Shown in pieces: positions 19,150-28,020 of a stretch of 64,000 bases of DNA. The stretch's first letter is position 1. Each line of letters opens with the position of its first letter. The stretch spans positions 2,493,001 through 2,557,000 of the forward strand of contig JADJXY010000002.1 of NCBI GenBank assembly GCA_016720065.1. The letters run 5' to 3'. The DNA is from Betaproteobacteria bacterium (lineage in GTDB: Bacteria; Pseudomonadota; Gammaproteobacteria; Burkholderiales; Rhodocyclaceae). A program made the translations under genes and the position numbers. The notes below the pieces were generated by a model that did not search any database, was not told the origin of the DNA, and worked only from the letters and a program-made list of their open reading frames with translations.

Positions 19150-20028
19150 ATGTCCCTTTCCCTGGCGCTTCCCATCCCTGCCGCGGTCGGCAATATCGAT
19201 GCCTTCATCGCCACCGCAAACCGCTACCCCATGCTTTCGGAAGCGGAGGAGTTCGCCCTCGCCCGCCGCCTGCGGGATGAAGGGGATGTGGACGCGGCGC
19301 GGCAATTGGTGTTGAGCCATCTGCGTCTGGTCATTTCCATCGCCCGCGGCTACCTGGGCTACGGGCTGCCCCACGCCGACCTCATTCAGGAAGGCAATAT
19401 CGGTCTGATGAAGGCCGTGAAGCGCTTCGACCCGGATCGGGGCGTGCGTCTGGTTTCCTTTGCCATGCACTGGATCAAGGCGGAGATTCACGAATACATC
19501 CTGAAGAATTGGCGCCTGGTCAAAGTGGCCACCACCAAGGCCCAGAGGAAGCTGTTCTTCAACCTCCGCAGCCTCAAGAGCGACTACGAGGGCAGCGACA
19601 CCCTGACGGCCACCCAGGCCGGCGAGGTCGCCCGGCGTCTCGACGTCAAGGCGGAAGAAGTCGTCGAGATGGAGACCCGTCTTGCGGGGCGCGATCTGGC
19701 CCTGGAAGGCTCCCCCGACGATGGCGAGGACACCTTCGCCCCCATCGACTATCTGGCCGATAGCCGCTACGAACCTACCCGGGTGATCGAAGGCAAGGCC
19801 GTCGCGCTCCTGGAGAGCGAGGGCCTCGCATCAGCCCTCGCGGCCCTGGACTCCCGCAGCCGGCGCATCGTCGAGGCCCGCTGGCTGCACGACGGCGATG
19901 CCGCCACCCTGCACGAACTGGCTGACGAGTTCCAGGTCTCCGCCGAACGCATCCGGCAGATCGAGGTCAAGGCCCTGCAGAAAATGAAGGGCGTCCTTTC
20001 TCTCAGCGCCCCGCCAGCAGCAGCCTGA
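19150..20028 (+). CDS. rpoH: RNA polymerase sigma-32 factor (heat shock)
   Basis: A 292-residue sigma factor. Region 2 includes HLRLVISIARGYLGYGLPHADLIQEGN and the -10 recognition helix LVSFAMHWIKAEIHEYI. The RpoH box QRKLFFNLR, which contacts core polymerase and separates sigma-32 from other group members, is at about residues 135-145. Region 4 near the C-terminus (VSAERIRQIEVKALQKMK) recognises the -35 element. It directs transcription of chaperone and protease genes. A CIRCE element 37 nt upstream indicates HrcA control in addition to whatever post-transcriptional control operates. The 3' end overlaps the convergent sco gene by 26 nt. Confidence 0.95.
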   Translation: MSLSLALPIPAAVGNIDAFIATANRYPMLSEAEEFALARRLRDEGDVDAARQLVLSHLRLVISIARGYLGYGLPHADLIQEGNIGLMKAVKRFDPDRGVRLVSFAMHWIKAEIHEYILKNWRLVKVATTKAQRKLFFNLRSLKSDYEGSDTLTATQAGEVARRLDVKAEEVVEMETRLAGRDLALEGSPDDGEDTFAPIDYLADSRYEPTRVIEGKAVALLESEGLASALAALDSRSRRIVEARWLHDGDAATLHELADEFQVSAERIRQIEVKALQKMKGVLSLSAPPAAA

Positions 20029-20584
20029 TATCCGCCACCACATCCGGAACGGGTGCGCCGTCCCGCACGTAGAGCCGCAAGCGCCCCGCCGGGTCGAAGA
20101 CGTAGCTGCCCGCCGAATGGTCCAGAACGTAGCCCAGACCGCCCCCCACCTCTTTCACCACGCTGTGGACCAGAAATTCCTTGGCCACGGCGGCTGTCTG
20201 CGCCGCATCGCCGTAGAGCCCGAGAAAAGAGGGGTGAAACCAGGGCACGAAGGCCTTGAGCCGGGCAGCATCGTCCCGCTGCGGATCCAGGGTCACGAAA
20301 AGCACCTGCACCTTTTCCGCCTCCGCGCCCAGGGCCTGCATCGCCTCGGCGTAGCGGGCCAAGGTTCCGGGACAGATGTCAGGGCACGAGGTATAGCCGA
20401 AGAAAAGCACCACGGCCTTGCCACGAAAATCCTCCAGGCTGCGGGACCGCCCCTCGTGGTCGGTGAGCGCCAGAGACTTTCCGAAACTGGCCCCGCTGAT
20501 GTCGGTCGCCTTGAAGGCCGGCGGTTCGGGCTGGCACCCCGCCAGCCCGAGGAGCAGAAAAGAGAGCAATACAAAACGGAGCAT
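20003..20584 (-). CDS. SCO1/SenC-family copper chaperone lipoprotein
   Basis: A 193-residue thioredoxin-fold protein with a lipoprotein signal (LLLGLAGC, lipobox cysteine at about residue 17), so it is anchored to the periplasmic face. The copper ligands are the CxxxC motif in TSCPDICPG and the later histidine in LDHSAGSYVF. SCO proteins deliver copper to, or reduce cysteines of, the CuA site of cytochrome oxidase subunit II. It is divergent from the cox operon across 90 bp, an atypical position compared with the usual end of the operon, but functionally linked. The upstream reading frame extension is non-hydrophobic, so the ATG at 20584 is chosen. Confidence 0.92.
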   Translation of the reverse strand: MLRFVLLSFLLLGLAGCQPEPPAFKATDISGASFGKSLALTDHEGRSRSLEDFRGKAVVLFFGYTSCPDICPGTLARYAEAMQALGAEAEKVQVLFVTLDPQRDDAARLKAFVPWFHPSFLGLYGDAAQTAAVAKEFLVHSVVKEVGGGLGYVLDHSAGSYVFDPAGRLRLYVRDGAPVPDVVADIRLLLAGR

Positions 20585-20674
20585 GGGAAATTTCCAGGAA
20601 CTTTTTTGGGAACTTAGTGTCAGCAACTGACTCACAAGATCAATTAAAGTTCTCACAAGGGGAGGGAACAACAA

Positions 20675-21148
20675 ATGGCGGGATATGCCATGGATCATCA
20701 CGCGACCGTTCGCTGGGCCACCCGCCCCGGCGGCTCCGCAGCCGGCAAGGACATCGCGGCGCCATTGTTCCTGGCGGCCCTGGCGGTTTGCAGCCTGATC
20801 GCTATCGGCTTCTCCCTTCTGGGCGCCTGGCCGGTGCTGCCTTTCGCCGGCCTTGAACTGGGCGCCCTCGGCTTTGCCCTCGCCTATTTCCGCCGCCACA
20901 GCGCCGACCACGAAAAAATCGTTCGCGACGAGCACCGTCTGGTCGTCGAACGCCGCTCCGGATCCCGTCTAGAAACCGTCGAACTCAACCCCCGCTGGGC
21001 GCGCCTGCGTCTGGACACGCCGCCGGGGGGCGGCGCGGGGCGTTTGCTCATCGGCTCCCATGGCCGTGAGATCGAGCTCGCGCGGGGTTTGGACGAGGCA
21101 CAGAAGCGAGCGCTCGCCGCAGAACTGAAAAAGACGCTCGCGCTATAA
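20675..21148 (+). CDS. DUF2244 membrane protein of the cox operon
   Basis: A 157-residue inner-membrane protein with two hydrophobic segments at about residues 28-48 and 52-70, followed by a cytoplasmic basic region (RDEHRLVVERRSGSRLETVELNP) and a C-terminal helix. The pattern matches the DUF2244 family, which commonly precedes coxB in proteobacteria. Function is not established; a role in oxidase biogenesis or stability is inferred from conserved context. It is the first gene of the cox operon here, 34 nt before coxB. GGGAGG lies upstream of the start; an internal ATG four codons later is an alternative. Confidence 0.8.
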   Translation: MAGYAMDHHATVRWATRPGGSAAGKDIAAPLFLAALAVCSLIAIGFSLLGAWPVLPFAGLELGALGFALAYFRRHSADHEKIVRDEHRLVVERRSGSRLETVELNPRWARLRLDTPPGGGAGRLLIGSHGREIELARGLDEAQKRALAAELKKTLAL

Positions 21149-21182
21149 GCATCTCAGGTAGGTCCATCCAACGGAGGGTTAG

Positions 21183-22349
21183 TTGAAAGTGTTTGCACGT
21201 CATTTACGCAGGCTGCCGCCCTGGCTGCTTGCCTTGCCGGCCATTTGCCGGGCGGATTATTCCTGGAACTTCCCCGAGCCGGTCACCCCGATCGCCCGGG
21301 ATACCTTGAAGATCCACAACGAGTTCATGCTCATCATCACGGCGCTGTTCGTGGTGGTCTTCGCCATCATGATCTATTCCATGGTGAAGCACCGGAAGAG
21401 CATCGGCCACCAGCCGGCCAAGTTCACCGGCCCCAAGGGCGGCCTGCAGTGGTTCTGGGCGATTTTTCCCTTCGGCATCCTGCTCTTCATCGACTTCATC
21501 CTCATGGGCATTCCGGCGGTGCACGCCATCATCGACATGGAGGACACCAAGACCAAGGCCGACATGGTGCTCAAGGTCACCGGCATGCAGTGGAAGTGGC
21601 AGTATGAATACCCGGATTCCGGGGTGAAATTCATCAGCACCATGTCCACACCGCGGGAGCAGATCGGCAATGCCGAGCAGAAGGGCGAGCACTACCTGCT
21701 GGAGGTCGACAACCCGGTGGTCCTGCCGGTGGGCAAGAAGGTACGGGTTCTGCTGACCTCCACCGACGTCATCCACACCTGGTGGGTGCCCCAATTCGGG
21801 GTCAAGCGCGACGCCATTCCCGGTTTCCTGCGCGAAACCTGGGTCAAGATCGAGAAGCCCGGCATCTACCGCGGCCAGTGCGCCGAACTGTGCGGCAAGG
21901 ATCACGGCTTCATGCCCGTAGTGGTCCATGCCGTGCCGGAGACCGAATACCTGGCCTGGCTGGACAAGAAGAAGACCGAGTCGGCCGCAGCCGCTGGCGC
22001 GGCAGACCGGACCTGGAGCAAGGACGAACTGATCGCCCACGGCAAACCGGTCTACGAGAAGAATTGCGCCGTGTGCCACCAGGCCGACGGCAAGGGCATT
22101 CCCAATGCCTTCCCGGCCCTCTCCGGCAGCAAGCTGTGCAACAGCGAGTGGCTCTCCAAGGACGGCAAGCTGATTCCCGACAGCCACGTGGACCGGGTGA
22201 TGAACGGCAAGGCCAACACGGCCATGCAGGCCTTCAAGGGCACCCTGTCCGATACCGACATCGCCGCCGTCATCACCTACGAGCGGAACAGTTTCGGCAA
22301 CACCATGGGCGACATGATCCAACCCGCCCAGATCAAGGCCTTGCGCTAG
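21183..22349 (+). CDS. coxB: Cytochrome c oxidase subunit II with fused cytochrome c domain
   Basis: A 388-residue subunit II of caa3-like type. A signal-like N-terminus precedes two transmembrane helices (about 38-60 and 78-102). The periplasmic cupredoxin domain carries the CuA ligands: the histidine in HTWWVPQFGVK and the cluster CAELCGKDHGFM. A C-terminal cytochrome c domain follows with heme site CAVCHQADGKG. CuA accepts electrons from cytochrome c and passes them to heme a. The start is TTG at 21183, preceded by GGAGGGTTAG. The fused heme domain is common in beta- and gammaproteobacteria. Next gene coxA follows after 10 nt. Confidence 0.95.
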   Translation: MKVFARHLRRLPPWLLALPAICRADYSWNFPEPVTPIARDTLKIHNEFMLIITALFVVVFAIMIYSMVKHRKSIGHQPAKFTGPKGGLQWFWAIFPFGILLFIDFILMGIPAVHAIIDMEDTKTKADMVLKVTGMQWKWQYEYPDSGVKFISTMSTPREQIGNAEQKGEHYLLEVDNPVVLPVGKKVRVLLTSTDVIHTWWVPQFGVKRDAIPGFLRETWVKIEKPGIYRGQCAELCGKDHGFMPVVVHAVPETEYLAWLDKKKTESAAAAGAADRTWSKDELIAHGKPVYEKNCAVCHQADGKGIPNAFPALSGSKLCNSEWLSKDGKLIPDSHVDRVMNGKANTAMQAFKGTLSDTDIAAVITYERNSFGNTMGDMIQPAQIKALR

Positions 22350-22359
22350 GAGACGAGAC

Positions 22360-23955
22360 ATGAGCATCGCCACCACCCATCCCGCGGAACACCACGGCGA
22401 ACACCACCCCAGCGGCATCCTGCGCTGGCTGACGACGACGAACCACAAGGACATCGGCACGATGTACCTGACCTTCGCCCTCATCATGTTCTTCGTCGGC
22501 GGCATCATGATCCTGGCCGTGCGGGCCGAGCTGTTCTCGCCCGGTCTGCAACTGATGAAGCCGGAATTCTTCAACCAGCTGATCGGGGTTCACGCCCTGG
22601 TGATGATCTTCGCCGCCCTCATGCCGGCGGCGACGGGCTTCGCCAACTGGCAGCTTCCGCTCATGATCGGCGCCCCCGACATGGCCCTGCCCCGACTCAA
22701 CAACTGGGGCTTCTGGCTGCTGCCGCCGGCCGCCATCCTGCTCACCCTGCCCTTCACCCTGGCCCTTTTCGGCATCGGTGACGGGGCCATCGCCACGGGC
22801 TGGACCTTCTACGCGCCCCTCTCGGTGCAGGGCGGCATCGGCGTCGATTTCGCCATCTTCGCCGTGCATATCCTGGGCGTCAGCTCGATCATGGGGTCGA
22901 TCAACATCATCGTCACCATCTTCAACCTGCGCGCCCCGGGCATGACCATGATGAAGCTGCCCCTCTTCGCCTGGGGCTGGCTGATCACGGCCTTCCTGCT
23001 CATCGCCACCATCCCGGTGCTGGCCGGCGCGGTCACCATGCTGCTCACCGACCGCCACTTCGGCACCCACTTCTTCGATGCGGCGGGCGGCGGCGACCCC
23101 ATCCTCTTCCAGCACCTGTTCTGGTTCTTCGGCCACCCCGAGGTCTACATCCTGCTGTTGCCGGTGTGGGGTCTCATGCCGCACGTGCTATCCACCTTCA
23201 GCCGCAAGCCCACCTACGGCTACAAGGCCCAGGTCTATAGCTTCATCGCTATCGGCGTGCTGTCAGTGATCGTCTGGGCCCACCACTTCTTCACCGTGGG
23301 CATGCCGGTGCCGGCGCTGATCTACTTCATGTTCAGCACCATGTCGATCTCCCTGCCCCTGGCCGTGCTGTTCTTCTGCTGGGTCGCCACCATGTGGCGC
23401 GGTGCCATGAGTTTCGAGACGCCCATGCTCTTCGCCCAGGGTTTCATCGTCCTCTTCGGCATGGCCGGCCTCACCGGCCTGGTGCTGGCCGACGTGGCGG
23501 CGGACGCCCAGTACCACCACAGCTACTTCGTGGTGGCTCACTTCCATTACGCCCTCTTCGCCGGCGGCATCATGGGGGTGATGACCGGGGTCTATTACTG
23601 GCTGCCCAAGTGGACCGGCCACATGTACAGCGAAACCCTGGGCAAGTGGCATTTCTGGCTGACGGTGGTGTCCTTCAACCTGACCTTCATCCCGCAGTTC
23701 TTCCTCGGTCTGGCCGGCATGCCGCGGCGCATTCCCGATTACGCCCTGCAATTCTCGGAATTCAACGCCATCTCGACGGTGGGCGCTTTCATCCTGGGCC
23801 TCAGCCAGTTGCTCTTCGCCTACAACATCTGGCGTTGCGTGAAGGGTGGCCCCAAGGCCGAAGGCCGCGTCTGGGAAGGTGCCGAGGGCCTGGAATGGGA
23901 GCTGCCCTCGCCGCCGCCGCACCATAGCTGGGAAACCCAGCCGGTGGTGAAGTGA
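22360..23955 (+). CDS. coxA: Cytochrome c oxidase subunit I
   Basis: A 531-residue heme-copper oxidase catalytic subunit with 12 transmembrane helices. The heme and copper ligand histidines are in place: GVHALVMIF (helix II), HPEVYILLLPVWG (with the Tyr crosslink partner), HHFFTVGMP and HFHYALFAGG. The K-channel and D-channel regions follow the A-type pattern (ANWQLPLMIGAPDMALPRLN). It reduces O2 to water and pumps protons. It sits between coxB and a 40-residue assembly protein whose ATG overlaps the coxA stop by one base. Full length for the family. Confidence 0.97.
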   Translation: MSIATTHPAEHHGEHHPSGILRWLTTTNHKDIGTMYLTFALIMFFVGGIMILAVRAELFSPGLQLMKPEFFNQLIGVHALVMIFAALMPAATGFANWQLPLMIGAPDMALPRLNNWGFWLLPPAAILLTLPFTLALFGIGDGAIATGWTFYAPLSVQGGIGVDFAIFAVHILGVSSIMGSINIIVTIFNLRAPGMTMMKLPLFAWGWLITAFLLIATIPVLAGAVTMLLTDRHFGTHFFDAAGGGDPILFQHLFWFFGHPEVYILLLPVWGLMPHVLSTFSRKPTYGYKAQVYSFIAIGVLSVIVWAHHFFTVGMPVPALIYFMFSTMSISLPLAVLFFCWVATMWRGAMSFETPMLFAQGFIVLFGMAGLTGLVLADVAADAQYHHSYFVVAHFHYALFAGGIMGVMTGVYYWLPKWTGHMYSETLGKWHFWLTVVSFNLTFIPQFFLGLAGMPRRIPDYALQFSEFNAISTVGAFILGLSQLLFAYNIWRCVKGGPKAEGRVWEGAEGLEWELPSPPPHHSWETQPVVK

Positions 23956-24077
23956 TGGAAGCCACCCTCACCCCCGCCGAAATGGCCCGCCGCCAGGCCG
24001 CCGCCCGCCGGACGGCCTGGGCCCTGGGTGCGGCCGCTCTGGCCCTGTACCTGATCGGCTTTCTGATCCAGCGCTAG
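23955..24077 (+). CDS. Cytochrome oxidase small assembly protein, 40 residues
   Basis: A very short gene between coxA and ctaG. Its ATG overlaps the coxA stop (GTGATG), and its TAG is one base before the ctaG ATG. The product begins MEATLTPAEMARRQAAARR and then has one hydrophobic helix (TAWALGAAALALYLIGFLIQ). Small single-helix proteins with this charged RRQ N-terminus occur at the same position in many betaproteobacterial cox operons. The tight coupling on both sides is strong evidence that it is translated. The exact function is unproven; a role with CtaG in copper insertion is inferred from position. Confidence 0.8.
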   Translation: MEATLTPAEMARRQAAARRTAWALGAAALALYLIGFLIQR

Positions 24078-24078
24078 C

Positions 24079-24690
24079 ATGGAATCCGTGCATCCCGCCC
24101 CTCCCAACCACGGCCGCCTGGTCGGCCGCCTGGTGTTGGTGGTGGCTGCCGCCTTCGCCTTCGGCTTCGCCCTGGTGCCGCTCTACGACGTGCTGTGCGA
24201 AGCCACCGGCTTCAACGGCAAGACGGGGGATCGGCGGGTGGTACGCGAAGGCATCGGGGTCGGCGGCCTGGTGGCCTCCTCCGCCGCGCCGTCGCGGGTG
24301 GTCACCGGCCGCACGGTGACGGTGGAATTCACCGGAACGGTCATGCCCGGTCTGCCCTGGGACATGCGCCCCCTGACGCTGTCCCTCGACCTCCACCCGG
24401 GCGAGCTCCAACAGGTCAAGTACCTGGTGCGCAACACCTCCGACCGCACCATCGTCGGCCAGGCGGTGCCCAGCGTGACGCCGGGTCAAGCGGCCCAGCA
24501 CTTCGAGAAGCTGGACTGCTTCTGCTTCGCCCAGCAGACCTTTGCCCCCGGCGAAGCGCGGGAACTGCCGCTGACCTTCATCGTCAAGCCCGAACTGGAC
24601 GAAGACATCCGTCACATCACGCTTTCTTACGCATTTTTCAGCGTCGACGCCCCGCGTGCGGCGCCCAACAATATTCGGGAGGCCCAATGA
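24079..24690 (+). CDS. ctaG: Cytochrome c oxidase assembly protein CtaG/Cox11
   Basis: A 203-residue protein with one N-terminal transmembrane helix (LVVAAAFAFGFALVPLYD) and a periplasmic immunoglobulin-like domain. The copper-binding motif CFCF is present in KLDCFCFAQQTF, and the conserved cysteine LYDVLCEATG follows the helix. Cox11 proteins deliver copper to CuB of subunit I. The stop overlaps the start of coxC as ATGA (24687-24690). Length and motifs are typical. Confidence 0.95.
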   Translation: MESVHPAPPNHGRLVGRLVLVVAAAFAFGFALVPLYDVLCEATGFNGKTGDRRVVREGIGVGGLVASSAAPSRVVTGRTVTVEFTGTVMPGLPWDMRPLTLSLDLHPGELQQVKYLVRNTSDRTIVGQAVPSVTPGQAAQHFEKLDCFCFAQQTFAPGEARELPLTFIVKPELDEDIRHITLSYAFFSVDAPRAAPNNIREAQ

Positions 24691-25559
24691 GTTCTACCGC
24701 AGCACACCCCGCCCACGACCACCACTATTTCGTTCCGCAGCCTTCGCTCTACCCCTTCATCCTCGCCACCGGCATGTTCCTGCTGGCCCTGGGCTTCATC
24801 CTCAAGATGAACACCTACGCGCTGGGCCCCTGGGTCATGCTGGGGGGCGCGGCGGTCATCATCTACGTGCTCTTCGGCTGGTTCGGCAAAGTGATCGCCG
24901 AATCCCAGAGCGGCGCCTACCGGGACTGGGAGGACAAGAGCTTCCGCTACGGCATGATCTGGTTCATCGCTTCCGAGGTCATGTTCTTTGCCGCCTTCTT
25001 CGGCGCCCTCTACTACATGCGCATCCTCTCCGTGCCTGAATTGGGCAACATGGTGGCCGAACACGGCGTCACCCTGTACCCGGACTTCACTGGCGCCTGG
25101 CCCTCCAGCGGCCCCAAGGGGCCGCAATTCACCCCCATGGGCGCCTGGGGCATCCCGGCCATCAACACCGCCCTGCTGCTCTCCTCGGGCGTGACGGTGA
25201 CCTGGGCCCACTGGGCGCTGCTCAAGGACAACCGGGCACAGCTCGTCCTGGGCCTCCTCGCCACCGTGGTTCTGGGCTTCACCTTCCTCGGCTTCCAGGC
25301 CTACGAATACCACCACGCCTACAGCGAACTCGGCCTGACCCTGGGCGCCGGTGCCTACGGGGCCACCTTCTACATGCTCACCGGCTTCCACGGCTTCCAC
25401 GTGACCCTGGGCGCCATCATGCTGACCGTGATCCTGCTGCGCTCCATGAAGGGCCATTTCGATTCCAAGCGCCACTTCGCCTTTGAAGGCGTCGCCTGGT
25501 ACTGGCACTTCGTCGATGTGGTGTGGTTGCTGCTCTTCGTCTTCGTCTACTGGCTGTAA
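24687..25559 (+). CDS. coxC: Cytochrome c oxidase subunit III
   Basis: A 290-residue integral membrane protein with seven hydrophobic helices. Characteristic segments are WEDKSFRYGMIWFIASEVMF, LLLSSGVTVTWAHWAL, QAYEYHHAY and the final HFVDVVWLLLFVFVYWL. Subunit III stabilises the binuclear centre during turnover and may channel oxygen. Its start overlaps ctaG. Its last 13 bp overlap the end of the small gene on the opposite strand. Confidence 0.95.
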   Translation: MSSTAAHPAHDHHYFVPQPSLYPFILATGMFLLALGFILKMNTYALGPWVMLGGAAVIIYVLFGWFGKVIAESQSGAYRDWEDKSFRYGMIWFIASEVMFFAAFFGALYYMRILSVPELGNMVAEHGVTLYPDFTGAWPSSGPKGPQFTPMGAWGIPAINTALLLSSGVTVTWAHWALLKDNRAQLVLGLLATVVLGFTFLGFQAYEYHHAYSELGLTLGAGAYGATFYMLTGFHGFHVTLGAIMLTVILLRSMKGHFDSKRHFAFEGVAWYWHFVDVVWLLLFVFVYWL

Positions 25560-25747
25560 CCCGGGATCAAACCCAACCTCAGCCCCAACAAGAGAAGCAG
25601 AAAAACCGTGACCGAAAGCCCGATCCGCAGCGTCAGCGCCCGCACCGTGCGGGTGCCGGCGCCGCGGTCGCGGTACAGATAGAAGAGTCCGGAAAACAGG
25701 CTGCCGACTATGGCCAACAGCATCAACACCACCAACAGCTTGAACAT
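25547..25747 (-). CDS. DUF2909 twin-transmembrane protein
   Basis: A 66-residue protein starting MFKLLVVLMLLAIVGSLFSG, with two hydrophobic helices (about 3-22 and 40-58) joined by a short charged loop (YRDRGAGTRTVRALTLR). This matches the DUF2909 family of small inner-membrane proteins found opposite or beside surf1 in betaproteobacterial cox loci. Function is unknown. It lies on the opposite strand to the rest of the operon, between coxC and surf1, and overlaps the coxC end by 13 bp. The ATG at 25747 matches the usual family N-terminus; a longer frame upstream is not supported. Confidence 0.82.
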   Translation of the reverse strand: MFKLLVVLMLLAIVGSLFSGLFYLYRDRGAGTRTVRALTLRIGLSVTVFLLLLLGLRLGLIPGYSQ

Positions 25748-25808
25748 GGCGACTTCTCCGGAGGGTAGAACCAAGCCCGAGTATGCCCGGCCTGTCGGTG
25801 CCGGAGCA

Positions 25809-26519
25809 ATGACCGGCCGGCGGAGCATCCTCATCTGGGGTGGACTGCTGACGGCCGTGCTGGTTTCCCTGTTCGTCAATCTTGGCCTGTGGCAGTGGAA
25901 CAAATACGACGTCAAGAGCCGCCTCCAGGCCGATCTGGATACCCGCAGCCAGGGCGCCCTGGTGACCCTGCCGGCTGCCCCCGCCGACGCCGAGGCCCTG
26001 CGTCACCGGCATTTCGTCGCCCACGGCGAATACGACGCCACGCGCCAGGTACTGATCGACAACCGGGTCCATGAAGACCGCGCCGGTTACCACGTCCTCA
26101 CCCCCCTGCGGCTCGCCGGCAGCGAACTGTACGTCCTGGTGAACCGGGGCTGGGTGCCGGCCCTTGCCGATCACCAGCAACTCCCGCCGGCGCCGGTTCC
26201 CCCTGGGAGCGTCGAGATCACCGGCATCGCCGTCGTCCCCGGCAACCGCTTCTTCACCCTCGGCGAACCGCAAGCCTCTGATGCCTGGGAGCCGGTCTGG
26301 CAGAACCCGGACCTGGAGCGTTTCCGCCGGGCCGTGCCCTACCCGCTGCACCCGGTCATCCTCCAGCTCGACCCCGCGGCAGCCGACGGTTTCGTCCGCG
26401 CCTGGCCCCGTCCCGACGAACGCGCCGACAAGCATCTTTCCTACGCCCTGCAATGGTTCGGTTTCGCCGCCAGTACCGTCGGCATCTGGGCCTGGTTTCT
26501 TTTCCGCCGCCGCCCATGA
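25809..26519 (+). CDS. SURF1-family oxidase assembly protein
   Basis: A 236-residue protein with two transmembrane helices, one at each end (about 8-28, IWGGLLTAVLVSLFVNLGLW; and near 212-230, WFGFAASTVGIWAWFLF), and a periplasmic domain between. The motifs GLWQWNK after the first helix, VLIDNR, VLVNRGWVP and the final HLSYALQWFGFA are typical of Surf1, which assists heme a insertion into subunit I. The start at 25809 is chosen because the longer frame runs back over the divergent DUF2909 gene. The stop overlaps the next gene as ATGA. Confidence 0.92.
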   Translation: MTGRRSILIWGGLLTAVLVSLFVNLGLWQWNKYDVKSRLQADLDTRSQGALVTLPAAPADAEALRHRHFVAHGEYDATRQVLIDNRVHEDRAGYHVLTPLRLAGSELYVLVNRGWVPALADHQQLPPAPVPPGSVEITGIAVVPGNRFFTLGEPQASDAWEPVWQNPDLERFRRAVPYPLHPVILQLDPAAADGFVRAWPRPDERADKHLSYALQWFGFAASTVGIWAWFLFRRRP

Positions 26520-27118
26520 CCGCCGTGACCGCCCCCGCCGAACCCACCCCCGCGCAAATCGCCGCCGGCCGCCGCACCCTGCTGCTGGCCACCGGGGCGC
26601 TCATGCTGCCCTTCGTCCTCGGCGCCGGCCTCTACCTTACCGGCTGGCGCCCCGGCCAGACCGGCAACCGGGGCGAGCTGCTGCAACCTCCCGTGCCCTT
26701 CCCCGCCGAACAATTCGTGGGTGAGAGCGGCAAGCCCCTGGCCCCCGCCGACCTGGCCGGCAAGTGGACCCTGGTCCTGGCCGGCCACGGCGCCTGTGGG
26801 GCCGCCTGCACCGGGCGCATCGACGAGATGCGCCGCGTCCAGGTGTCCCTCAACAAGGAGATGGGGCGTCTGCGCCGCCTGGTGCTGAGCGACGATGCGT
26901 CCCAGCCCGCCCTCGCCGCCGCCCGCGCCGCCCAGCCGGACCTGCTCGTCGCCGCCCGCACCGATCCCTGGCCCGCGCCCTTTGCCGCCGGGCCGGACTA
27001 CCGCCTCTACGTCATCGACCCTCAGGGCAACCTGATGCTGCGCTACGCCCCGGACGCCCCCGGCCAGGACGTGCGCAAAGACCTCGAACGCCTGCTCAAA
27101 TTCGCCTGGACCGGATAG
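26516..27118 (+). CDS. Thioredoxin-fold membrane protein of the cox locus
   Basis: A 200-residue protein with one transmembrane helix at about residues 20-42 (RTLLLATGALMLPFVLGAGLYL) and a periplasmic domain of thioredoxin-like pattern: LAGKWTLVLAGHGACGAACTGRI contains a CGAAC pair at the place of the SCO/thioredoxin active site, and LYVIDPQGNLMLRY near the end resembles the last strands of SCO proteins. It lies between surf1 and ctaB, overlapping the surf1 stop. The family is often annotated simply as a cytochrome oxidase-associated transmembrane protein. A role as thiol or copper factor for oxidase assembly is inferred. Confidence 0.72.
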   Translation: MTAVTAPAEPTPAQIAAGRRTLLLATGALMLPFVLGAGLYLTGWRPGQTGNRGELLQPPVPFPAEQFVGESGKPLAPADLAGKWTLVLAGHGACGAACTGRIDEMRRVQVSLNKEMGRLRRLVLSDDASQPALAAARAAQPDLLVAARTDPWPAPFAAGPDYRLYVIDPQGNLMLRYAPDAPGQDVRKDLERLLKFAWTG

Positions 27119-27126
27119 GAAATCCC

Positions 27127-28020
27127 ATGCACACCGCCATCGCCCAACCGCTGACCCTGGTCCAGCGCCTCAAGGCCTTCTCCCACCTGTGCAAGCCTCG
27201 GGTGAACAGCCTCATCGTGTTCACCGCCATGATCGGCATGTTCCTGGCGACGCCGGGATTCCCGCCGCTTCTGCGCTTCCTGGTCGCCTCCCTGGGCATC
27301 GCCCTGGTGGCCTTTTCCGCCGCCGCCCTCAACTGCCTGGTCGAACGCACCGTGGACGCCCGCATGGCCCGCACCAGTTGGCGCGCCACCGCCCGGGGCG
27401 AGCTTTCCGCTCTGGAAACCATCACTCTGGCCACGCTCCTGGGCGCCGCCGGCCTCTGGCTCCTGCACAGCTTCATCAACGACCTCACCATGTGGCTCAC
27501 CCTGGCCACCTTCCTCGGTTACGCGGTCATCTACACCCTGGTCCTGAAGCCGGCTACGCCCATGAACATCGTCATCGGCGGCGCTTCCGGTGCCATGCCG
27601 CCCCTCCTGGGGTGGACGGCCATGACCGGCCAGATTTCGCCGGAACCCCTGGTGCTCTTCCTCATCATCTTCCTGTGGACGCCGCCCCACTTCTGGTCCC
27701 TGGCCTGCTACCGCCGCGACGACTACGCCAAGGCCGGCCTGCCCATGCTTCCTGTCACCCACGGCGTCGAATTCACCTGCCAGCACGTCCTGCTCTATAC
27801 CGTCATGCTGGCCGCGGCGAGCCTCATCCCCGTCTCCCTGGGCATGAGTGGCTGGTTCTATCTGGCGGCCATCGCCCTGCTGGACGTCGGCTTCCTGGCC
27901 TACGCCATCGCCCTCTGCCGGCGTTACAGCGACGAATTGGCCAAGAAGACCTTCCGCTACTCCATCCTCTACCTGACCCTGCTCTTCGCGGCCCTCTTCG
28001 CCGACCGCCTGATCGCCTGA
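27127..28020 (+). CDS. ctaB: Protoheme IX farnesyltransferase (heme O synthase)
   Basis: A 297-residue polytopic UbiA-family prenyltransferase with about nine hydrophobic segments. It adds a farnesyl group to heme b to make heme O. The substrate-binding, aspartate-containing motif near residue 75 reads NCLVERTVDARMART, and the second conserved region is the loop YTLVLKPATPMNIVIGG with later WTPPHFWSLACYRRDDY. The initial segment LCKPRVNSLIVFTA is typical. The start follows the upstream gene by 8 nt and the stop overlaps ctaA (TGATG), so heme O and heme A synthases are coupled. Confidence 0.95.
   Translation: MHTAIAQPLTLVQRLKAFSHLCKPRVNSLIVFTAMIGMFLATPGFPPLLRFLVASLGIALVAFSAAALNCLVERTVDARMARTSWRATARGELSALETITLATLLGAAGLWLLHSFINDLTMWLTLATFLGYAVIYTLVLKPATPMNIVIGGASGAMPPLLGWTAMTGQISPEPLVLFLIIFLWTPPHFWSLACYRRDDYAKAGLPMLPVTHGVEFTCQHVLLYTVMLAAASLIPVSLGMSGWFYLAAIALLDVGFLAYAIALCRRYSDELAKKTFRYSILYLTLLFAALFADRLIA

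Noticed and set aside
20585..20935. N-terminal extension of the SCO protein
   Set aside because: It would run over the start of the divergent DUF2244 gene and hide the lipoprotein signal, which must be at the N-terminus.
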